NCBI GenBank assembly: GCA_902518965.1
Contig: CABYIQ010000016.1
Coordinates: 1 to 39,637 of the forward strand
From: an uncultured SAR116 cluster alpha proteobacterium
GTDB lineage: Bacteria > Pseudomonadota > Alphaproteobacteria > Puniceispirillales > Puniceispirillaceae
Direction: 5' to 3'
Length of the DNA stretch: 39,637 nucleotides
The notes beneath the pieces were generated by a model that did no database searches, was not told the DNA's origin, and saw only the letters and a list, made by a program, of their open reading frames with translations. This document shows positions 19,653-29,120 of the stretch, one piece after another. The position numbers and the translations under genes are program-made. Numbering within the stretch: the first letter of the stretch is position 1; each line of letters starts with the position of its first letter.

Positions 19653-20939
19653 ATGTCTGATAAGAACGACGCGGGTTTGGCCCCTAACGAACATCTGTTT
19701 CCAACAGGTCGCAGCAAACCTAAAAAAGGATATGCTTGGCTGGTATGGGCCTTGGCAGCCATCAGTTTTGGCTATGCGTTTTTCCACCGCGTTGCCCCGT
19801 CTGTTATGGTCTCTGACCTTATGGCGGAGTTTGCAATTGGCGGAGCCATGCTAGGGACCTTGTCTGCTTTATATTTTTATCCTTATGTGCTGTTGCAAAT
19901 TCCGCTGGGGGCATTGTTGGAAACATTTGGCACACGGATATTACTGACCTGTGCGCTTGGTCTGGCGGCGGCTGGATCTGTTCTGTTTGGTCTTGCTGCG
20001 CAGATAGAGCTTGCATATCTGGGACGCATTCTGATCGGTGTTGGCTGTTCGGTTGGGTTTCTGGGATCACTCGCACTGGCCAGAAGATGGTTTCCTGTTC
20101 ATCAGTTTGGTTTTTTGGCGGGAATGTCCATGTTCGTAGCCATGACCAGTGGCATGGTCGCGCAAGCTCCCTTGGCTTATTTTGTTGATGAGTTTGGCTG
20201 GCGCAGCAGCCTTTTTCTGCTTGGTGGTGTGGGATTTGGTTTGGCTGTGATGGTTTTTGGTCTGGTGCGGAACGCGCCATCTAGTCAGCCGCAAATCTCT
20301 GGTACCGGATTTGACAAATTGGCTTTTTTCCTGTCTTTGCGGCGCGCTGCAACCCATCGTGAGGTGTGGAAAATTTCCTTTGTCGCCCTGACTTTATCTG
20401 GTCCGATGCTGACACTTGGGGGTTTGTGGGGAACACCTTATTTGATTGTTGCCTATGATTTGGCTCGGCCGCAAGCGGCATTTTTGATGTCACTTCTTCT
20501 GTTTGGCTGGGCGGTTGGAGCCCCTGCTATGGGCTGGTTGTCAGACAAGCTGGGCCGGCGCAAGCCGATTTTAATCGCGGGAAGCTTTATTCTTTGTCTA
20601 ACGCTGTTTTTGCTGATTTTTATACCGCATTTGCCTCTTCCTACTGCTGTGACCATTATCATTATAATTGGTTTTTCGGGTGGGTCTATGGCGACATGTT
20701 TTGCATTGGCGCGTGATGTTCTGCCAGATACAATAACGGGTGCAGCCACAGGTATTGTGAATGCGCTTACGGTGGCGTCCGGAGCTGTGCTCCAACCTGT
20801 TGTTGGACTGCTTTTGGACCTCCAGACTGCAGACAACACAGCGTCCTATACTGAAGCGGTTTTCCGGCAGGCTTTTTGTGCCATTCTTGTCACAACTTTT
20901 GCCGGCTTGCTGGTGGCCTTTTGTCTTCGCGAAAAGTGA
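19653..20939 (+). CDS. MFS transporter
   Basis: A 428-residue major facilitator protein with about twelve helices after a 25-residue hydrophilic N-terminus. MFS landmarks are FFHRVAPSVMVSDLMAEF in helix 1, LIGVGCSVGFLGSLALARRWFP in helices 4-5, and the loop motif GWLSDKLGRRKP between helices 8 and 9. The pattern resembles the anion/cation symporter or nitrate/nitrite-type branches, but the substrate cannot be told. AGGAAAAGG precedes the ATG. It is divergent from the MBL lipoprotein gene with a 149-bp gap, and pyruvate kinase follows on the same strand after 70 nt. Confidence 0.85.
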   Translation: MSDKNDAGLAPNEHLFPTGRSKPKKGYAWLVWALAAISFGYAFFHRVAPSVMVSDLMAEFAIGGAMLGTLSALYFYPYVLLQIPLGALLETFGTRILLTCALGLAAAGSVLFGLAAQIELAYLGRILIGVGCSVGFLGSLALARRWFPVHQFGFLAGMSMFVAMTSGMVAQAPLAYFVDEFGWRSSLFLLGGVGFGLAVMVFGLVRNAPSSQPQISGTGFDKLAFFLSLRRAATHREVWKISFVALTLSGPMLTLGGLWGTPYLIVAYDLARPQAAFLMSLLLFGWAVGAPAMGWLSDKLGRRKPILIAGSFILCLTLFLLIFIPHLPLPTAVTIIIIIGFSGGSMATCFALARDVLPDTITGAATGIVNALTVASGAVLQPVVGLLLDLQTADNTASYTEAVFRQAFCAILVTTFAGLLVAFCLREK

Positions 20940-21009
20940 TGATTTCAATTTCCCTTTCTGTTTCCTGTGCTATGCTGTGGCCAGCCAACGGCCATTGAGG
21001 GAGAGCAGG

Positions 21010-22425
21010 GTGAATAGGTCGACAAAAATTGTTGCAACATTAGGGCCGGCATCTTCAACTGAACAGGTCATAGAAACACTTGCACTTGCAGGGGCGAATT
21101 TGTTCCGGCTGAATTTCAGTCATGGTAGTCATGATGAACAGGCTATGCGTATTCAGGCGATACGTACTGTTGAAAAAAAGATTGGACGGCCCATTGGGAT
21201 TCTTGCAGATCTGCAGGGACCTAAATATAGAATCGGTATGCTGCAGGCTGACATAAAGCTGGATGCCGGGTCTGATGTCTGTTTTTATTTCCCGGGTTAT
21301 CAGCCATCTGACCTGGATGATGCGGTTAGTTTAATTCCTCTGCCTCATGCAGATATCTTTGAAAGCCTGGAACCCAAATCAACAATTCTGATGGATGATG
21401 GCAAACTGAAATTCACGGTAATAAAGCTTGGCGCGCAATATGTTGTGGCACGTCTCGAACATGCAGGCACTTTATCAAGTCAAAAAGGTGTGAATCTGCC
21501 AGATGTGACGCTGGATGTCTCGCCTTTGACAGAAAAGGACAGAGAAGATCTGGTCTTTGCCCTTGACAACCATGTGGATTATATCGCGCTGTCATTCGTA
21601 CAGCGGGCAAGTGATATCCTTGAGGTGAGAGGCCTGATTAGCGGACGTGCACAGATTGTGGCGAAAATTGAAAAACCGTCAGCCTTGTCTGAAATAGCTC
21701 AGATCATTCAGGCAACAGATGCGGTGATGGTGGCCAGAGGGGATTTGGGGGTTGAATTACCAGCTGCGCAGGTGCCAGCTGTGCAGAAACAACTGGTGGC
21801 AAAATGCAGGCAAGTTGGTAAGCCTGTGATTGTAGCGACACAGATGCTGGAAAGTATGGTCACAGCACCAGCCCCGACACGGGCTGAGGCATCTGATGTG
21901 GCTGGGGCAGTTTTTGAGGGGGCTGATGCAGTCATGCTCTCGGCTGAATCAGCTGTGGGCGAATATCCTGAACAGGCTGTGGCGATGATGGCTGAGATTG
22001 CCCTGGCAGCAGAAAACCACATTCAGCAGAACCCTCATGATGGACCAGGCCGCTTGCCGGTTGAACCATCTGTCTATCACGCCGTTGCTGAGGCAGCTGT
22101 TCGCCTAGCACAGACCATAGAGGCTGCCGCAATCGTTGCTTTCACAGCTTCTGGCAATACAGCGGTGCGACTGGCCCGCGAACGCCCTGCTCAGCCTTTG
22201 CTTGTCATTTCGCCTGAACACGCAGTAGAACGCCGCCTCAGTCTTTTGTGGGGGACACAGACAGCCCATCAGGCTGAGTCTTCTTATGAAGATGCTGTGG
22301 AGGAAGCTGTTTCGCAGATCAAGGCACGTGGGCTGGCCCGGCAGGGCGAATCAGTCGTGCTTGTTTCAGGCTTGCCCTTTGGGCTTGCCGGGACAACAAA
22401 TGCGCTTCGCGTTGTCACAATTTGA
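21010..22425 (+). CDS. pyk: Pyruvate kinase
   Basis: A glycolytic enzyme of about 471 residues that transfers phosphate from phosphoenolpyruvate to ADP. Signatures run in order: STKIVATLGPASS at the N-terminus, RLNFSHG, LADLQGPKYRIG, IVAKIEKPSAL with the catalytic lysine, MVARGDLGVELP, ATQMLESM and DAVMLSAESAVGEYP. The C-terminal regulatory domain is complete. The reading frame stays open upstream to 20761 and overlaps the MFS gene, but homology begins just after the GTG at 21010. A GAGGGAG lies seven bases upstream of that GTG, so I place the start there. A hairpin with four T residues follows the gene. Confidence 0.95.
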   Translation: MNRSTKIVATLGPASSTEQVIETLALAGANLFRLNFSHGSHDEQAMRIQAIRTVEKKIGRPIGILADLQGPKYRIGMLQADIKLDAGSDVCFYFPGYQPSDLDDAVSLIPLPHADIFESLEPKSTILMDDGKLKFTVIKLGAQYVVARLEHAGTLSSQKGVNLPDVTLDVSPLTEKDREDLVFALDNHVDYIALSFVQRASDILEVRGLISGRAQIVAKIEKPSALSEIAQIIQATDAVMVARGDLGVELPAAQVPAVQKQLVAKCRQVGKPVIVATQMLESMVTAPAPTRAEASDVAGAVFEGADAVMLSAESAVGEYPEQAVAMMAEIALAAENHIQQNPHDGPGRLPVEPSVYHAVAEAAVRLAQTIEAAAIVAFTASGNTAVRLARERPAQPLLVISPEHAVERRLSLLWGTQTAHQAESSYEDAVEEAVSQIKARGLARQGESVVLVSGLPFGLAGTTNALRVVTI

Positions 22426-22475
22426 GTAAAGCTGCCTGTTTTTAGCTCAGATACCAGTCAAATAAGTGAGTGCCG

Positions 22476-22498
22476 CAGGGTCTGATAGACTCTGTTTT
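22476..22498 (+). terminator. Rho-independent-type terminator after pyk
   Basis: CAGGGTCT (22476-22483) and AGACTCTG (22487-22494) form an eight-bp stem with one G-U around a three-base loop, followed by TTTT and an AT-rich stretch. It separates pyruvate kinase from the ABC transporter operon. Confidence 0.5.
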
Positions 22499-22563
22499 AA
22501 ATCCTTTCTATGCTCACAATGTCACTGATGAAGGATATTAAACTGGGAGGCAGTATCCGTTTG

Positions 22564-24126
22564 ATGCCCAAGCCGTCTTCACCTGCAAAAGAACATTTAC
22601 TGGTTGCCCGCCATGTAACGAAATCATTTGGAACTTTCGTAGCCAATGATGACGTTAATTTCACTCTCGGTGCTGGAGAGTTGCACGCCCTTCTGGGCGA
22701 AAATGGTGCAGGTAAGTCAACCTTTGTGAAAATGATCTATGGTCTTCTCCAGCCTGACTCAGGAGGATTTGAATGGCAGGGTAGGCCCGTTCACATCAGC
22801 AATCCGCAACAGGCACGGGCCATGGGAATTGGTATGGTTTTCCAGCATTTCTCGTTGTTTGACAGTTTGACAGTAGCGGAAAATATCGAACTGGCTTTGC
22901 CAGAAACAATGAACCGTGAACAGCTTCGTACCCTGATCAGGACACGTTCTGACGATTATGGCATACCGCTTGACCCTGATAGCATGGTTGCTGATCTATC
23001 TGTCGGCCAACAACAGCGGGTAGAGATTGTGAGATGCCTTCTGCAAGACCCCTCCCTGTTAATTATGGATGAGCCGACCTCTGTTCTTACCCCGCAGGAA
23101 ACTGACCAGCTTTTCGATGTTCTGCGCCGTTTGGCTTCATCTGGTTGTGCAGTTCTGTTTATTTCGCACAAGCTTGATGAAATCAAAAAGTTGACTAGCC
23201 GTGCGACCATTCTGCGGGGAGGCAGAAATGTAGCAGAGGTTGAAACAGCGGAAAAGACGACTCATCAGATGGCAGAATTGATGGTTGGCGAAACAGTGGA
23301 TGCGGTGAAATCAGGAACAGGTCCGGTGAATGGCGAAGTGCTGTTTTCGGTGACCGCATTATCGCGGGAAGCTCATGGTCCTTTCGACGTACCGCTTGAA
23401 GCGATTAGCTTTGCTGCCCGTTCAGGTGAAATTTTAGGGATTGCTGGCATTGCTGGAAATGGCCAGGACGAGCTGATGTCGGCTTTGTCTGGTGAATGGC
23501 GGGGACAGCAGAAGGGTGTGATTTGGGTAGGTCAGACAGATGTGAGTCAGCTTGGCCCCCAGCATCGCCGTCATCACAAAATCTGTTTTATTCCTGAAGA
23601 ACGCAATGGTCACGCGGCTGTACCGCAGATGCGTTTATCTGAAAACGCGCTGCTGACGGGGTTTCAGGATGACGGCATGGTGAAAGCTGGGATGGTAAAG
23701 CAACAGGCGATCCTGTCCCGTGCTGAACTGATCAGTGTGACTTTTGACGTGCGCAGGCCGCTGGCTGATCCGCATGCGGCTGCCTTATCCGGTGGCAATC
23801 TTCAGAAATTTGTTGTAGGACGCGAAATTATCAAACAGCCACGAGTTCTGATTGTGGCACAGCCAACCTGGGGGGTTGATGTCGGGGCAGCAACCTTTAT
23901 CCGTCAGACGATGATCGAGCTGGCTGCTGCCGGCTCTGCCGTTGTCGTTATCTCTCAGGATTTGGAAGAAATTTTCGCGATTTCCAATCGGATTGCGGTG
24001 TTGTCGGCAGGCCGTCTGTCTGAACCGCAGCCTGCAGCTCAGATGACTTCACAGGCGGTCGGTCTACTGATGGGTGGTGTCCACTTATCTGATGATATTG
24101 ACAGCCTCAGGGCAGAAGGGGGCTGA
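22564..24126 (+). CDS. BMP-type ABC importer, ATP-binding protein (two fused ATPase domains)
   Basis: About 520 residues with two fused nucleotide-binding domains, the arrangement of sugar/nucleoside importers (RbsA, YufO). The first domain is complete: Walker A GENGAGKST, signature LSVGQQQRVEIV, Walker B LLIMDEPTSV. The second has a degenerate Walker A (GIAGNGQDELM) but a good signature (LSGGNLQKFVVGRE), which is normal for this family. The frame is open to an ATG at 22510. I prefer the ATG at 22564, because GGGAGG (22545-22550) lies 13 bases upstream (10 from a TTG at 22561) and no Shine-Dalgarno precedes 22510. Two permeases and a binding protein follow directly, completing an importer probably for purine nucleosides or bases. 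Confidence 0.92.
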   Translation: MPKPSSPAKEHLLVARHVTKSFGTFVANDDVNFTLGAGELHALLGENGAGKSTFVKMIYGLLQPDSGGFEWQGRPVHISNPQQARAMGIGMVFQHFSLFDSLTVAENIELALPETMNREQLRTLIRTRSDDYGIPLDPDSMVADLSVGQQQRVEIVRCLLQDPSLLIMDEPTSVLTPQETDQLFDVLRRLASSGCAVLFISHKLDEIKKLTSRATILRGGRNVAEVETAEKTTHQMAELMVGETVDAVKSGTGPVNGEVLFSVTALSREAHGPFDVPLEAISFAARSGEILGIAGIAGNGQDELMSALSGEWRGQQKGVIWVGQTDVSQLGPQHRRHHKICFIPEERNGHAAVPQMRLSENALLTGFQDDGMVKAGMVKQQAILSRAELISVTFDVRRPLADPHAAALSGGNLQKFVVGREIIKQPRVLIVAQPTWGVDVGAATFIRQTMIELAAAGSAVVVISQDLEEIFAISNRIAVLSAGRLSEPQPAAQMTSQAVGLLMGGVHLSDDIDSLRAEGG

Positions 24127-24127
24127 T

Positions 24128-25237
24128 ATGATTTTTCTGCAACCACGCACTTCTGTGCCTCTTTATGTGACTCTTCTGGTGCCTGTTATTTCTGTTCTGG
24201 CAACACTGATCGCAGGTGGGTTGATTTTTGCTGTACTAGGCTATGCTCCTTTACCAGCTCTTTATGAGTTTTTCATTGCCCCTCTATCCCGCCCTGATCA
24301 GTTTGGCAATCTTCTAGTGAAAGCCTGTCCGCTAATTATTATCGGAACCGGGCTTGTGTTCTGCTACCGGGCAAATATATGGAATATTGGGGCTGAAGGA
24401 CAGCTTATCGCAGGGGCGGTCGGAGCTGGGGGACTTGCCCTATCCTTTCCAGATACAACATCTGTATTTTTACTTCCTGGTATGGCGGTCTGCGCCATAT
24501 TATCTGGCGCGTTATGGGCAGCGATACCGGCGTTGTGTAAAGTCTGGTTCAGGACAAATGAAATTTTGGTGTCTTTGATGCTGACTTATGTGGCCGCTTT
24601 GCTGATTGACTGGATTGTCCGGGGGCCATGGCGTGATCCTATGTCATTTGGCTTTCCGCTGACCCCTTATTACCCTGATGCGGGCCTGATCAGTGCCTTG
24701 CATCTGCCTTTTATTGGTCGGTTGGGACAGTTGCATTGGGGGGTTCCGGTAGCTCTGCTCATTGCTGTTGCCGGTTATTTTTTCCTCAGCCGCATGCTGG
24801 GTGGTTTTCAGGTCAAGTTGATGGGGGATGCGCCGCGGGCAGGGACCTTCGCCGGGTTTAGCCCCAACCGTGTTACCATTGGTGTGTTGCTGGCCTCGGG
24901 CGGACTTGCTGGCCTTGCTGGTATGATAGAGGTCTCAGCAAATATCGGACAGCTTCAGCCGAATATTTCATTTGGATATGGGTTTACCGCGATTATTGTA
25001 GCGTTTCTGGCCCGTTTAAATCCCCTTGCCGTGATTGTAGCTGGTTTGGTCGTCGCCCTGGCAGAACTGGGTGGGGATACAGCCCAGATATCGATGGCGA
25101 TCCCCAAGGTTGTCACAGGCATTTTCAAAGGTATACTTTTATTTTTTCTTCTGGCTGGTGAGACACTTACCCGCTTCCAGCCGGTATGGGTAGACCAAAC
25201 TGGTAAATTCTCTAAAAAAGGGCAGAAAACAATATGA
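24128..25237 (+). CDS. BMP-type ABC importer, permease 1 (YufP-like)
   Basis: A membrane protein of about 369 residues with some ten hydrophobic segments. It belongs to the BPD_transp_2 permease family used by ribose, nucleoside and branched-chain amino-acid importers. Characteristic are NIWNIGAEGQLIAGAVGAGG near the N-terminus and FAGFSPNRVTIGVLLASGGLAGLAGMIE, the ATPase-contact region. The frame extends into the ATPase gene, but the ATG at 24128 lies one base after the ATPase stop and behind a purine-rich AGAAGGGGG, so translation is coupled. Its stop overlaps the next permease start by four bases (ATGA). With permease 2 it forms the heterodimeric membrane channel. Confidence 0.92.
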   Translation: MIFLQPRTSVPLYVTLLVPVISVLATLIAGGLIFAVLGYAPLPALYEFFIAPLSRPDQFGNLLVKACPLIIIGTGLVFCYRANIWNIGAEGQLIAGAVGAGGLALSFPDTTSVFLLPGMAVCAILSGALWAAIPALCKVWFRTNEILVSLMLTYVAALLIDWIVRGPWRDPMSFGFPLTPYYPDAGLISALHLPFIGRLGQLHWGVPVALLIAVAGYFFLSRMLGGFQVKLMGDAPRAGTFAGFSPNRVTIGVLLASGGLAGLAGMIEVSANIGQLQPNISFGYGFTAIIVAFLARLNPLAVIVAGLVVALAELGGDTAQISMAIPKVVTGIFKGILLFFLLAGETLTRFQPVWVDQTGKFSKKGQKTI

Positions 25238-26142
25238 TTGATGAACTTTTGCTGACAGTTTTACTTACCTCTGTGCCGCTTATTTTGGCTGCTACTGGCG
25301 AGCTTGTGGCTGAAAAAAGTGGTGTTCTCAATCTGGGTGTTGAGGGCATGATGCTGATGGGGGCTGTTGCTGCCTTTGGGGCGGCTCTGGTCAGTGGCAG
25401 TCCTTATCTGGGTATAATCAGTGGCGGATTGGCTGGCATAGCAACGGCCGCAGTTTTTGCGCTGTTTACGCTGGGTCTGGCCACAAATCAGGTTGCAACA
25501 GGTCTTGCCTTGACGATCTTTGGGACTGGCCTGTCGGGCCTTATAGGTGCACCGCTTGTCGGGCAAGCCATTGAAGGCCTTCCCGAGTTCCATATTGCTG
25601 TGCTGGCACAAATACCTGTCTTAGGGGCGGCCTTTAAGCTTGATATTATGGCCTATGGCTGTATTTTGATGGTTTCTTTAACAGCTTGGTTTCTAGCTTC
25701 AACACGTGCGGGTCTTATCCTGCGATCTGTTGGAGTAAACCATGACAGCGCGCATGCTTTGGGTTATCCTGTTCTTGTGATCCGTTCGCTTGCTGTTCTG
25801 TTTGGGGGCTTTATGGCGGGTCTGGGAGGGGCTTATTTGCCGCTTGTCCTCACACCACATTGGGCAGAAGGTATGACGGCGGGCAGGGGCTGGATTGCGC
25901 TTGCGCTGGTGGTGTTTGCGTCATGGCGGCCCTGGCGTCTGGTTGCTGGGGCAATTCTGTTTGGTGGTGTTACGATTATGCAACTTGCTGGGCAGGCGAA
26001 GGGCTGGACAATACCGCCTCAGTTTTTATCAATGTTGCCCTATCTGGCAACAATATTTGTGCTGGTTTTTATATCCAGCCGGGGACGCAATTATTTTGGG
26101 GCACCCGCGCATCTTGGGCGTGTGTTCCATCCAACTAGGTAG
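25234..26142 (+). CDS. BMP-type ABC importer, permease 2 (YufQ-like)
   Basis: A 302-residue permease of the same family as the previous gene, with eight to nine hydrophobic segments. The start LLTVLLTSVPLILAATGELVAEKSGVLNLGVEGMMLMGA is the hallmark of the YufQ/NupC-type second permease; the region VNHDSAHALGYPVLVIRSLAVLFGGFMAGLGG contacts the ATPase. Its ATG overlaps the permease 1 stop by four bases. It is followed after 31 nt by the binding-protein gene, so all four components lie in one operon in the order ATPase, permease, permease, binding protein. Confidence 0.92.
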   Translation: MIDELLLTVLLTSVPLILAATGELVAEKSGVLNLGVEGMMLMGAVAAFGAALVSGSPYLGIISGGLAGIATAAVFALFTLGLATNQVATGLALTIFGTGLSGLIGAPLVGQAIEGLPEFHIAVLAQIPVLGAAFKLDIMAYGCILMVSLTAWFLASTRAGLILRSVGVNHDSAHALGYPVLVIRSLAVLFGGFMAGLGGAYLPLVLTPHWAEGMTAGRGWIALALVVFASWRPWRLVAGAILFGGVTIMQLAGQAKGWTIPPQFLSMLPYLATIFVLVFISSRGRNYFGAPAHLGRVFHPTR

Positions 26143-26173
26143 TGTAAAAAATCATGAAGAAGGAGAAAGAATC

Positions 26174-27268
26174 ATGAAAAAATTGTTTACAAAACTAGCG
26201 CTTGCAGGTGCGATGCTGGGCTTGAGCCTTAGTGCTGCACAGGCAGACCCCTTGAAAGTTGGGTTTGTCTATCTGACCAATCCTGGCGACCATGGCTGGA
26301 CATATGCACATGAAGTCGGTCGTCAGGAATTGCAGGCACATTTTGGTGATAAGGTCGAAACCTCATATGTTGAAAATGTTCCTGAGGGACCAGATGCGGC
26401 TCGTGTTATCCGAGAGCTTGCTGCACAAGGTAACAAGGTGATATTCACTACATCATTCGGCTATATGGATCCAACTATCCGCGTGGCCAAGGAGTATCCT
26501 AATGTACATTTTGATCATATCACTGGCTATAAGCGGTCTGCAAATGTGGCTACAGGCAATATCCGCTTTTATGAAGGCCGGTATGTTCAAGGTGTGGTTG
26601 CGGGTCTGACCACAAAATCAAATAAAATCGGTTATTTGGGGGCGTTTCCAATTCCGGAAGTAATTCAGGGAATTAATTCTTTTGCCCGTGGTCTGCGTTC
26701 GGTGAATAAAGACGCGACGATCAAAGTTGTATGGGTCAACAGCTGGTATGATCCGGTGAAAGAATCAGATGCAGCAAAAGTTCTGATTGCAGAAGGGGCA
26801 GATGTTCTGGCCCAGCATACAGACAGCCCGGCAATGCTTCAAACTGCTGAAAAAGCAGGTGTTAAAGGATTTGGTCAATCATCAGATATGCATAAATTTG
26901 CACCAAATGCGCAATTATTCTCATCTGTGAATAACTGGGGTCCTTATTATATTGAGCAGGTGCAGAAAGTGATGGATGGTGAATGGTCAACAGGGGAGGG
27001 TCCTGATCATTGGGCAGGAAATACCTGGAAGGGGATTGGTGATGATTTCCTTGTGCTGACAGAATTTAAGAATATGCCAGCAGATGTAGCCAAGGCAGCG
27101 ACCGCAGCCCGTGATGGCATTGCCAAGGGCAGCCTAAATATCTTTGAAGGGCCGATGATGGATAACCAGGGCAACGCGATTCTCAAATCTGGTGAGGTTC
27201 TGGACGATGGTGGCCTTTGGGCAATGAATTATTATGTTGAGGGTGTGGAAGGTAAAATTCCCAACTAA
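26174..27268 (+). CDS. BMP family ABC substrate-binding protein
   Basis: A 364-residue periplasmic binding protein with a classical signal peptide ending in SAAQA (about residue 24). It belongs to the BMP/PnrA (basic membrane protein, Med-like) family: KVGFVYLTNPGDHGWTYAHE, VIFTTSFGYMDPTIRVAKEYPNVHF, KIGYLGAFPIPEV and WVNSWYDPVKESDAA are typical. Characterised members of this family bind purine nucleosides or purine bases. That and the facing deaminase operon make a purine-type ligand likely, but I cannot read specificity from sequence. The frame is open far upstream to 25895, overlapping the permease. The ATG at 26174 has AAGGAGAAAG in front and begins the signal peptide. A strong terminator follows. 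Confidence 0.93.
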   Translation: MKKLFTKLALAGAMLGLSLSAAQADPLKVGFVYLTNPGDHGWTYAHEVGRQELQAHFGDKVETSYVENVPEGPDAARVIRELAAQGNKVIFTTSFGYMDPTIRVAKEYPNVHFDHITGYKRSANVATGNIRFYEGRYVQGVVAGLTTKSNKIGYLGAFPIPEVIQGINSFARGLRSVNKDATIKVVWVNSWYDPVKESDAAKVLIAEGADVLAQHTDSPAMLQTAEKAGVKGFGQSSDMHKFAPNAQLFSSVNNWGPYYIEQVQKVMDGEWSTGEGPDHWAGNTWKGIGDDFLVLTEFKNMPADVAKAATAARDGIAKGSLNIFEGPMMDNQGNAILKSGEVLDDGGLWAMNYYVEGVEGKIPN

Positions 27269-27300
27269 ATCAGCATAAAATTCAAACTCGAGTTGATAAG

Positions 27301-27331
27301 CAGGCTGGTTTTTCCGGCCTGTTTTTTATTT
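27301..27331 (+). terminator. Rho-independent terminator after the ABC operon
   Basis: CAGGCTGG (27301-27308) pairs with CCGGCCTG (27314-27321) over eight positions with one G-U around a T5 loop, followed by TTTTTTATTTT. This is a convincing intrinsic terminator 33 nt after the binding-protein stop. It also separates the operon from the convergent deaminase gene. Confidence 0.85.
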
Positions 27332-27364
27332 TCCTTCCCTGTCGTTTAGCGCGCCCTTTTTCTT

Positions 27365-28753
27365 TCAGGCCCGGTTGAACAGAGCTTTTGCTTGACTGTC
27401 ATGGCGGACCAGTAGATCAGGTAGGGAAAGGGTTAACAGCTGGTTGTCACGGACCACCCAAATGCCATTAATAAGAACATGACGCGGTTTTACTGGCCCA
27501 CAGAAAATAAGACCGGCCAGCGGGTCTGTTTGTGTTCCGCTCAGCTCGATACAATTCAAGTTAAAAATGGCTATATCAGCTGCAAAACCAGGCGCAATCT
27601 GGCCGATATCCTTTCGGTTCAGCACATCTGCACCGCCCCTTGTGGCCAGTCGTAGGGCCTGACGCGCAGTCAGATTATCAGCACCGCTCATCACCCGTTG
27701 CAGTAGCATGGTCTGTCGTGCTTCATTCAGTAAATGACCACTATCACTTGATGATGAACCATCCACACCCAGCCCAACTGGCACGCCAGAATCAATCATT
27801 TTTCGCACGGGGGCAATGCCACTGGCTAGCCGCATGTTTGAACAGGGGCAATGGGCCACACCGGTCTGTGTGCGGGCAAACAGATTGATTTCATCATCAT
27901 TCAACTGCACACAATGGGCATGCCAGACATGTTCTCCTGTCCAGCCCAGCGCTTCAGCGTAGTCACCTGGCCGCTGTCCGAATTGGGCAAGCGAATAGTC
28001 AATATCCTCGCTGTTCTCAGCCAGATGTGTATGTAGCCCCACGCCCTTATCCGCAGCCATCGTTGCTGTATCAGCCATTAATTCTGTACTAACAGAAAAA
28101 GGGGAGCAGGGGGCAAGCGCAATTTGTATCATCGCATGATCTGATGCATTGTGGTGCGCGTCAATCACGCGCAGGCAATCTTTCAGGATACTGTCCTCTA
28201 CCTCACATAGCTGGTCTGGCGGCAAGCCGCCTTTGCTCTCGCCAATGCTCATCGAACCGCGTGTGGCGGTGAATCGGATACCCACATCTGCAGCTGCCTC
28301 GATGGAGTCCTCTAACCGGCTACCATTAGGAAAAAGATATTGATGGTCAGACGATGTGGTGCAGCCGCTCAAGACTAGCTCGGCAAGCCCTGTCGCTGCT
28401 GCCACATAGAAATCCTCTGGCTGAAGATTAAGCCAAATCGGATAAAGTGTCTGTAACCAACCAAATAGGCTGCGATCCTGAGCAGCAGGAACCACCCGGG
28501 TTAAATTCTGAAACAGATGATGATGAGTGTTAACCAGCCCAGGCAGGACTATATGGCCAGATAGATCATGAACTTCATCACAATTGTCAGCGTCATCTGC
28601 CAGTTCAGATGTGGGGCCAACTGAAAGGATCACATTTTCATCTATGATAATGGCAGCATCCTTAAGCTCACGCCCGCAAATGGTCCCTGCATCATCTGGG
28701 ACATCCTCCATAGTGGCCAGAATATCAATATGTTTGAGTAACTGCCGCGCCAT
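27365..28753 (-). CDS. 8-oxoguanine/guanine deaminase-like amidohydrolase (AtzB/TrzN-type)
   Basis: A metal-dependent amidohydrolase of about 462 residues. Motifs in order are the HxH of strand 1 in GLVNTHHHLFQN (H77 and H79), LHTHLAEN, WHAHCVQLND and the catalytic aspartate region GLGVDGSSSSDSG. Members with THHHxxQ and SSSD patterns deaminate 8-oxoguanine, guanine or related ring compounds such as hydroxyatrazine, so this is the likely activity class. The frame is open to 28798, inside the Lin0512 gene. The ATG at 28753 has GGAGAG five bases upstream and starts ten bases after the Lin0512 stop. It is the last gene of a three-gene operon and faces the BMP importer. Confidence 0.85.
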   Translation of the reverse strand: MARQLLKHIDILATMEDVPDDAGTICGRELKDAAIIIDENVILSVGPTSELADDADNCDEVHDLSGHIVLPGLVNTHHHLFQNLTRVVPAAQDRSLFGWLQTLYPIWLNLQPEDFYVAAATGLAELVLSGCTTSSDHQYLFPNGSRLEDSIEAAADVGIRFTATRGSMSIGESKGGLPPDQLCEVEDSILKDCLRVIDAHHNASDHAMIQIALAPCSPFSVSTELMADTATMAADKGVGLHTHLAENSEDIDYSLAQFGQRPGDYAEALGWTGEHVWHAHCVQLNDDEINLFARTQTGVAHCPCSNMRLASGIAPVRKMIDSGVPVGLGVDGSSSSDSGHLLNEARQTMLLQRVMSGADNLTARQALRLATRGGADVLNRKDIGQIAPGFAADIAIFNLNCIELSGTQTDPLAGLIFCGPVKPRHVLINGIWVVRDNQLLTLSLPDLLVRHDSQAKALFNRA

Positions 28754-28763
28754 AGAACTCTCC

Positions 28764-29120
28764 TCAGCTGAGCTGCCAGTCTTCAGGCTTGATGTCATAA
28801 CAGGCTTCTACAGCTGCGGTGGCGATTACCGAAACGGTGTTAACATCCTTATCCACAACGTCCAGCCCACCTTTTACCACAGTTACCTTTGCCCGACCGC
28901 GTGGCAGGGTCGCTGCAACAGCGTCCGTGTCGACCTTATCAGGTTTCTGCACACCAATTGTTACATTCACCTGCATCTTCTCATGTGGTAGGTCAAGTGA
29001 CCTGAACAAAACAAGAGAGCTGTGATGAAGGGCATCCTGAACAGCTCTTTTTGCGGCCTTTGTGTAATCCTCACCATACAGGTCATTGCCTGTTCCCATT
29101 TCCAGTATCAGGCGCTTCAT
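28764..29120 (-). CDS. Lin0512 family protein, copy A
   Basis: A 118-residue soluble protein of the Lin0512 family (function unknown). The N-terminal conserved region is LILEMGTGNDLYGEDYTKAAKRA and the second conserved block is TVVKGGLDVV. As I recall it, the family motif is GxGxDxHG; here it is GTGNDLYG, with tyrosine in place of histidine. There is no signal peptide or membrane segment. Its start overlaps the stop of copy B by four bases (ATGA), and the deaminase ATG begins ten bases after its own stop, so translation of all three genes is probably coupled. The context suggests a role with the deaminase in purine or heterocycle metabolism; that is inference. Confidence 0.85.
   Translation of the reverse strand: MKRLILEMGTGNDLYGEDYTKAAKRAVQDALHHSSLVLFRSLDLPHEKMQVNVTIGVQKPDKVDTDAVAATLPRGRAKVTVVKGGLDVVDKDVNTVSVIATAAVEACYDIKPEDWQLS

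Noticed and set aside
20761..21009. Upstream extension of the pyruvate kinase frame
   Set aside because: It overlaps the MFS gene in another frame and matches nothing in pyruvate kinase; the GTG at 21010 has a Shine-Dalgarno and starts the homologous region.
25895..26173. Upstream extension of the BMP binding-protein frame
   Set aside because: It is a shadow of the permease gene; the signal peptide begins at the ATG at 26174 behind AAGGAG.
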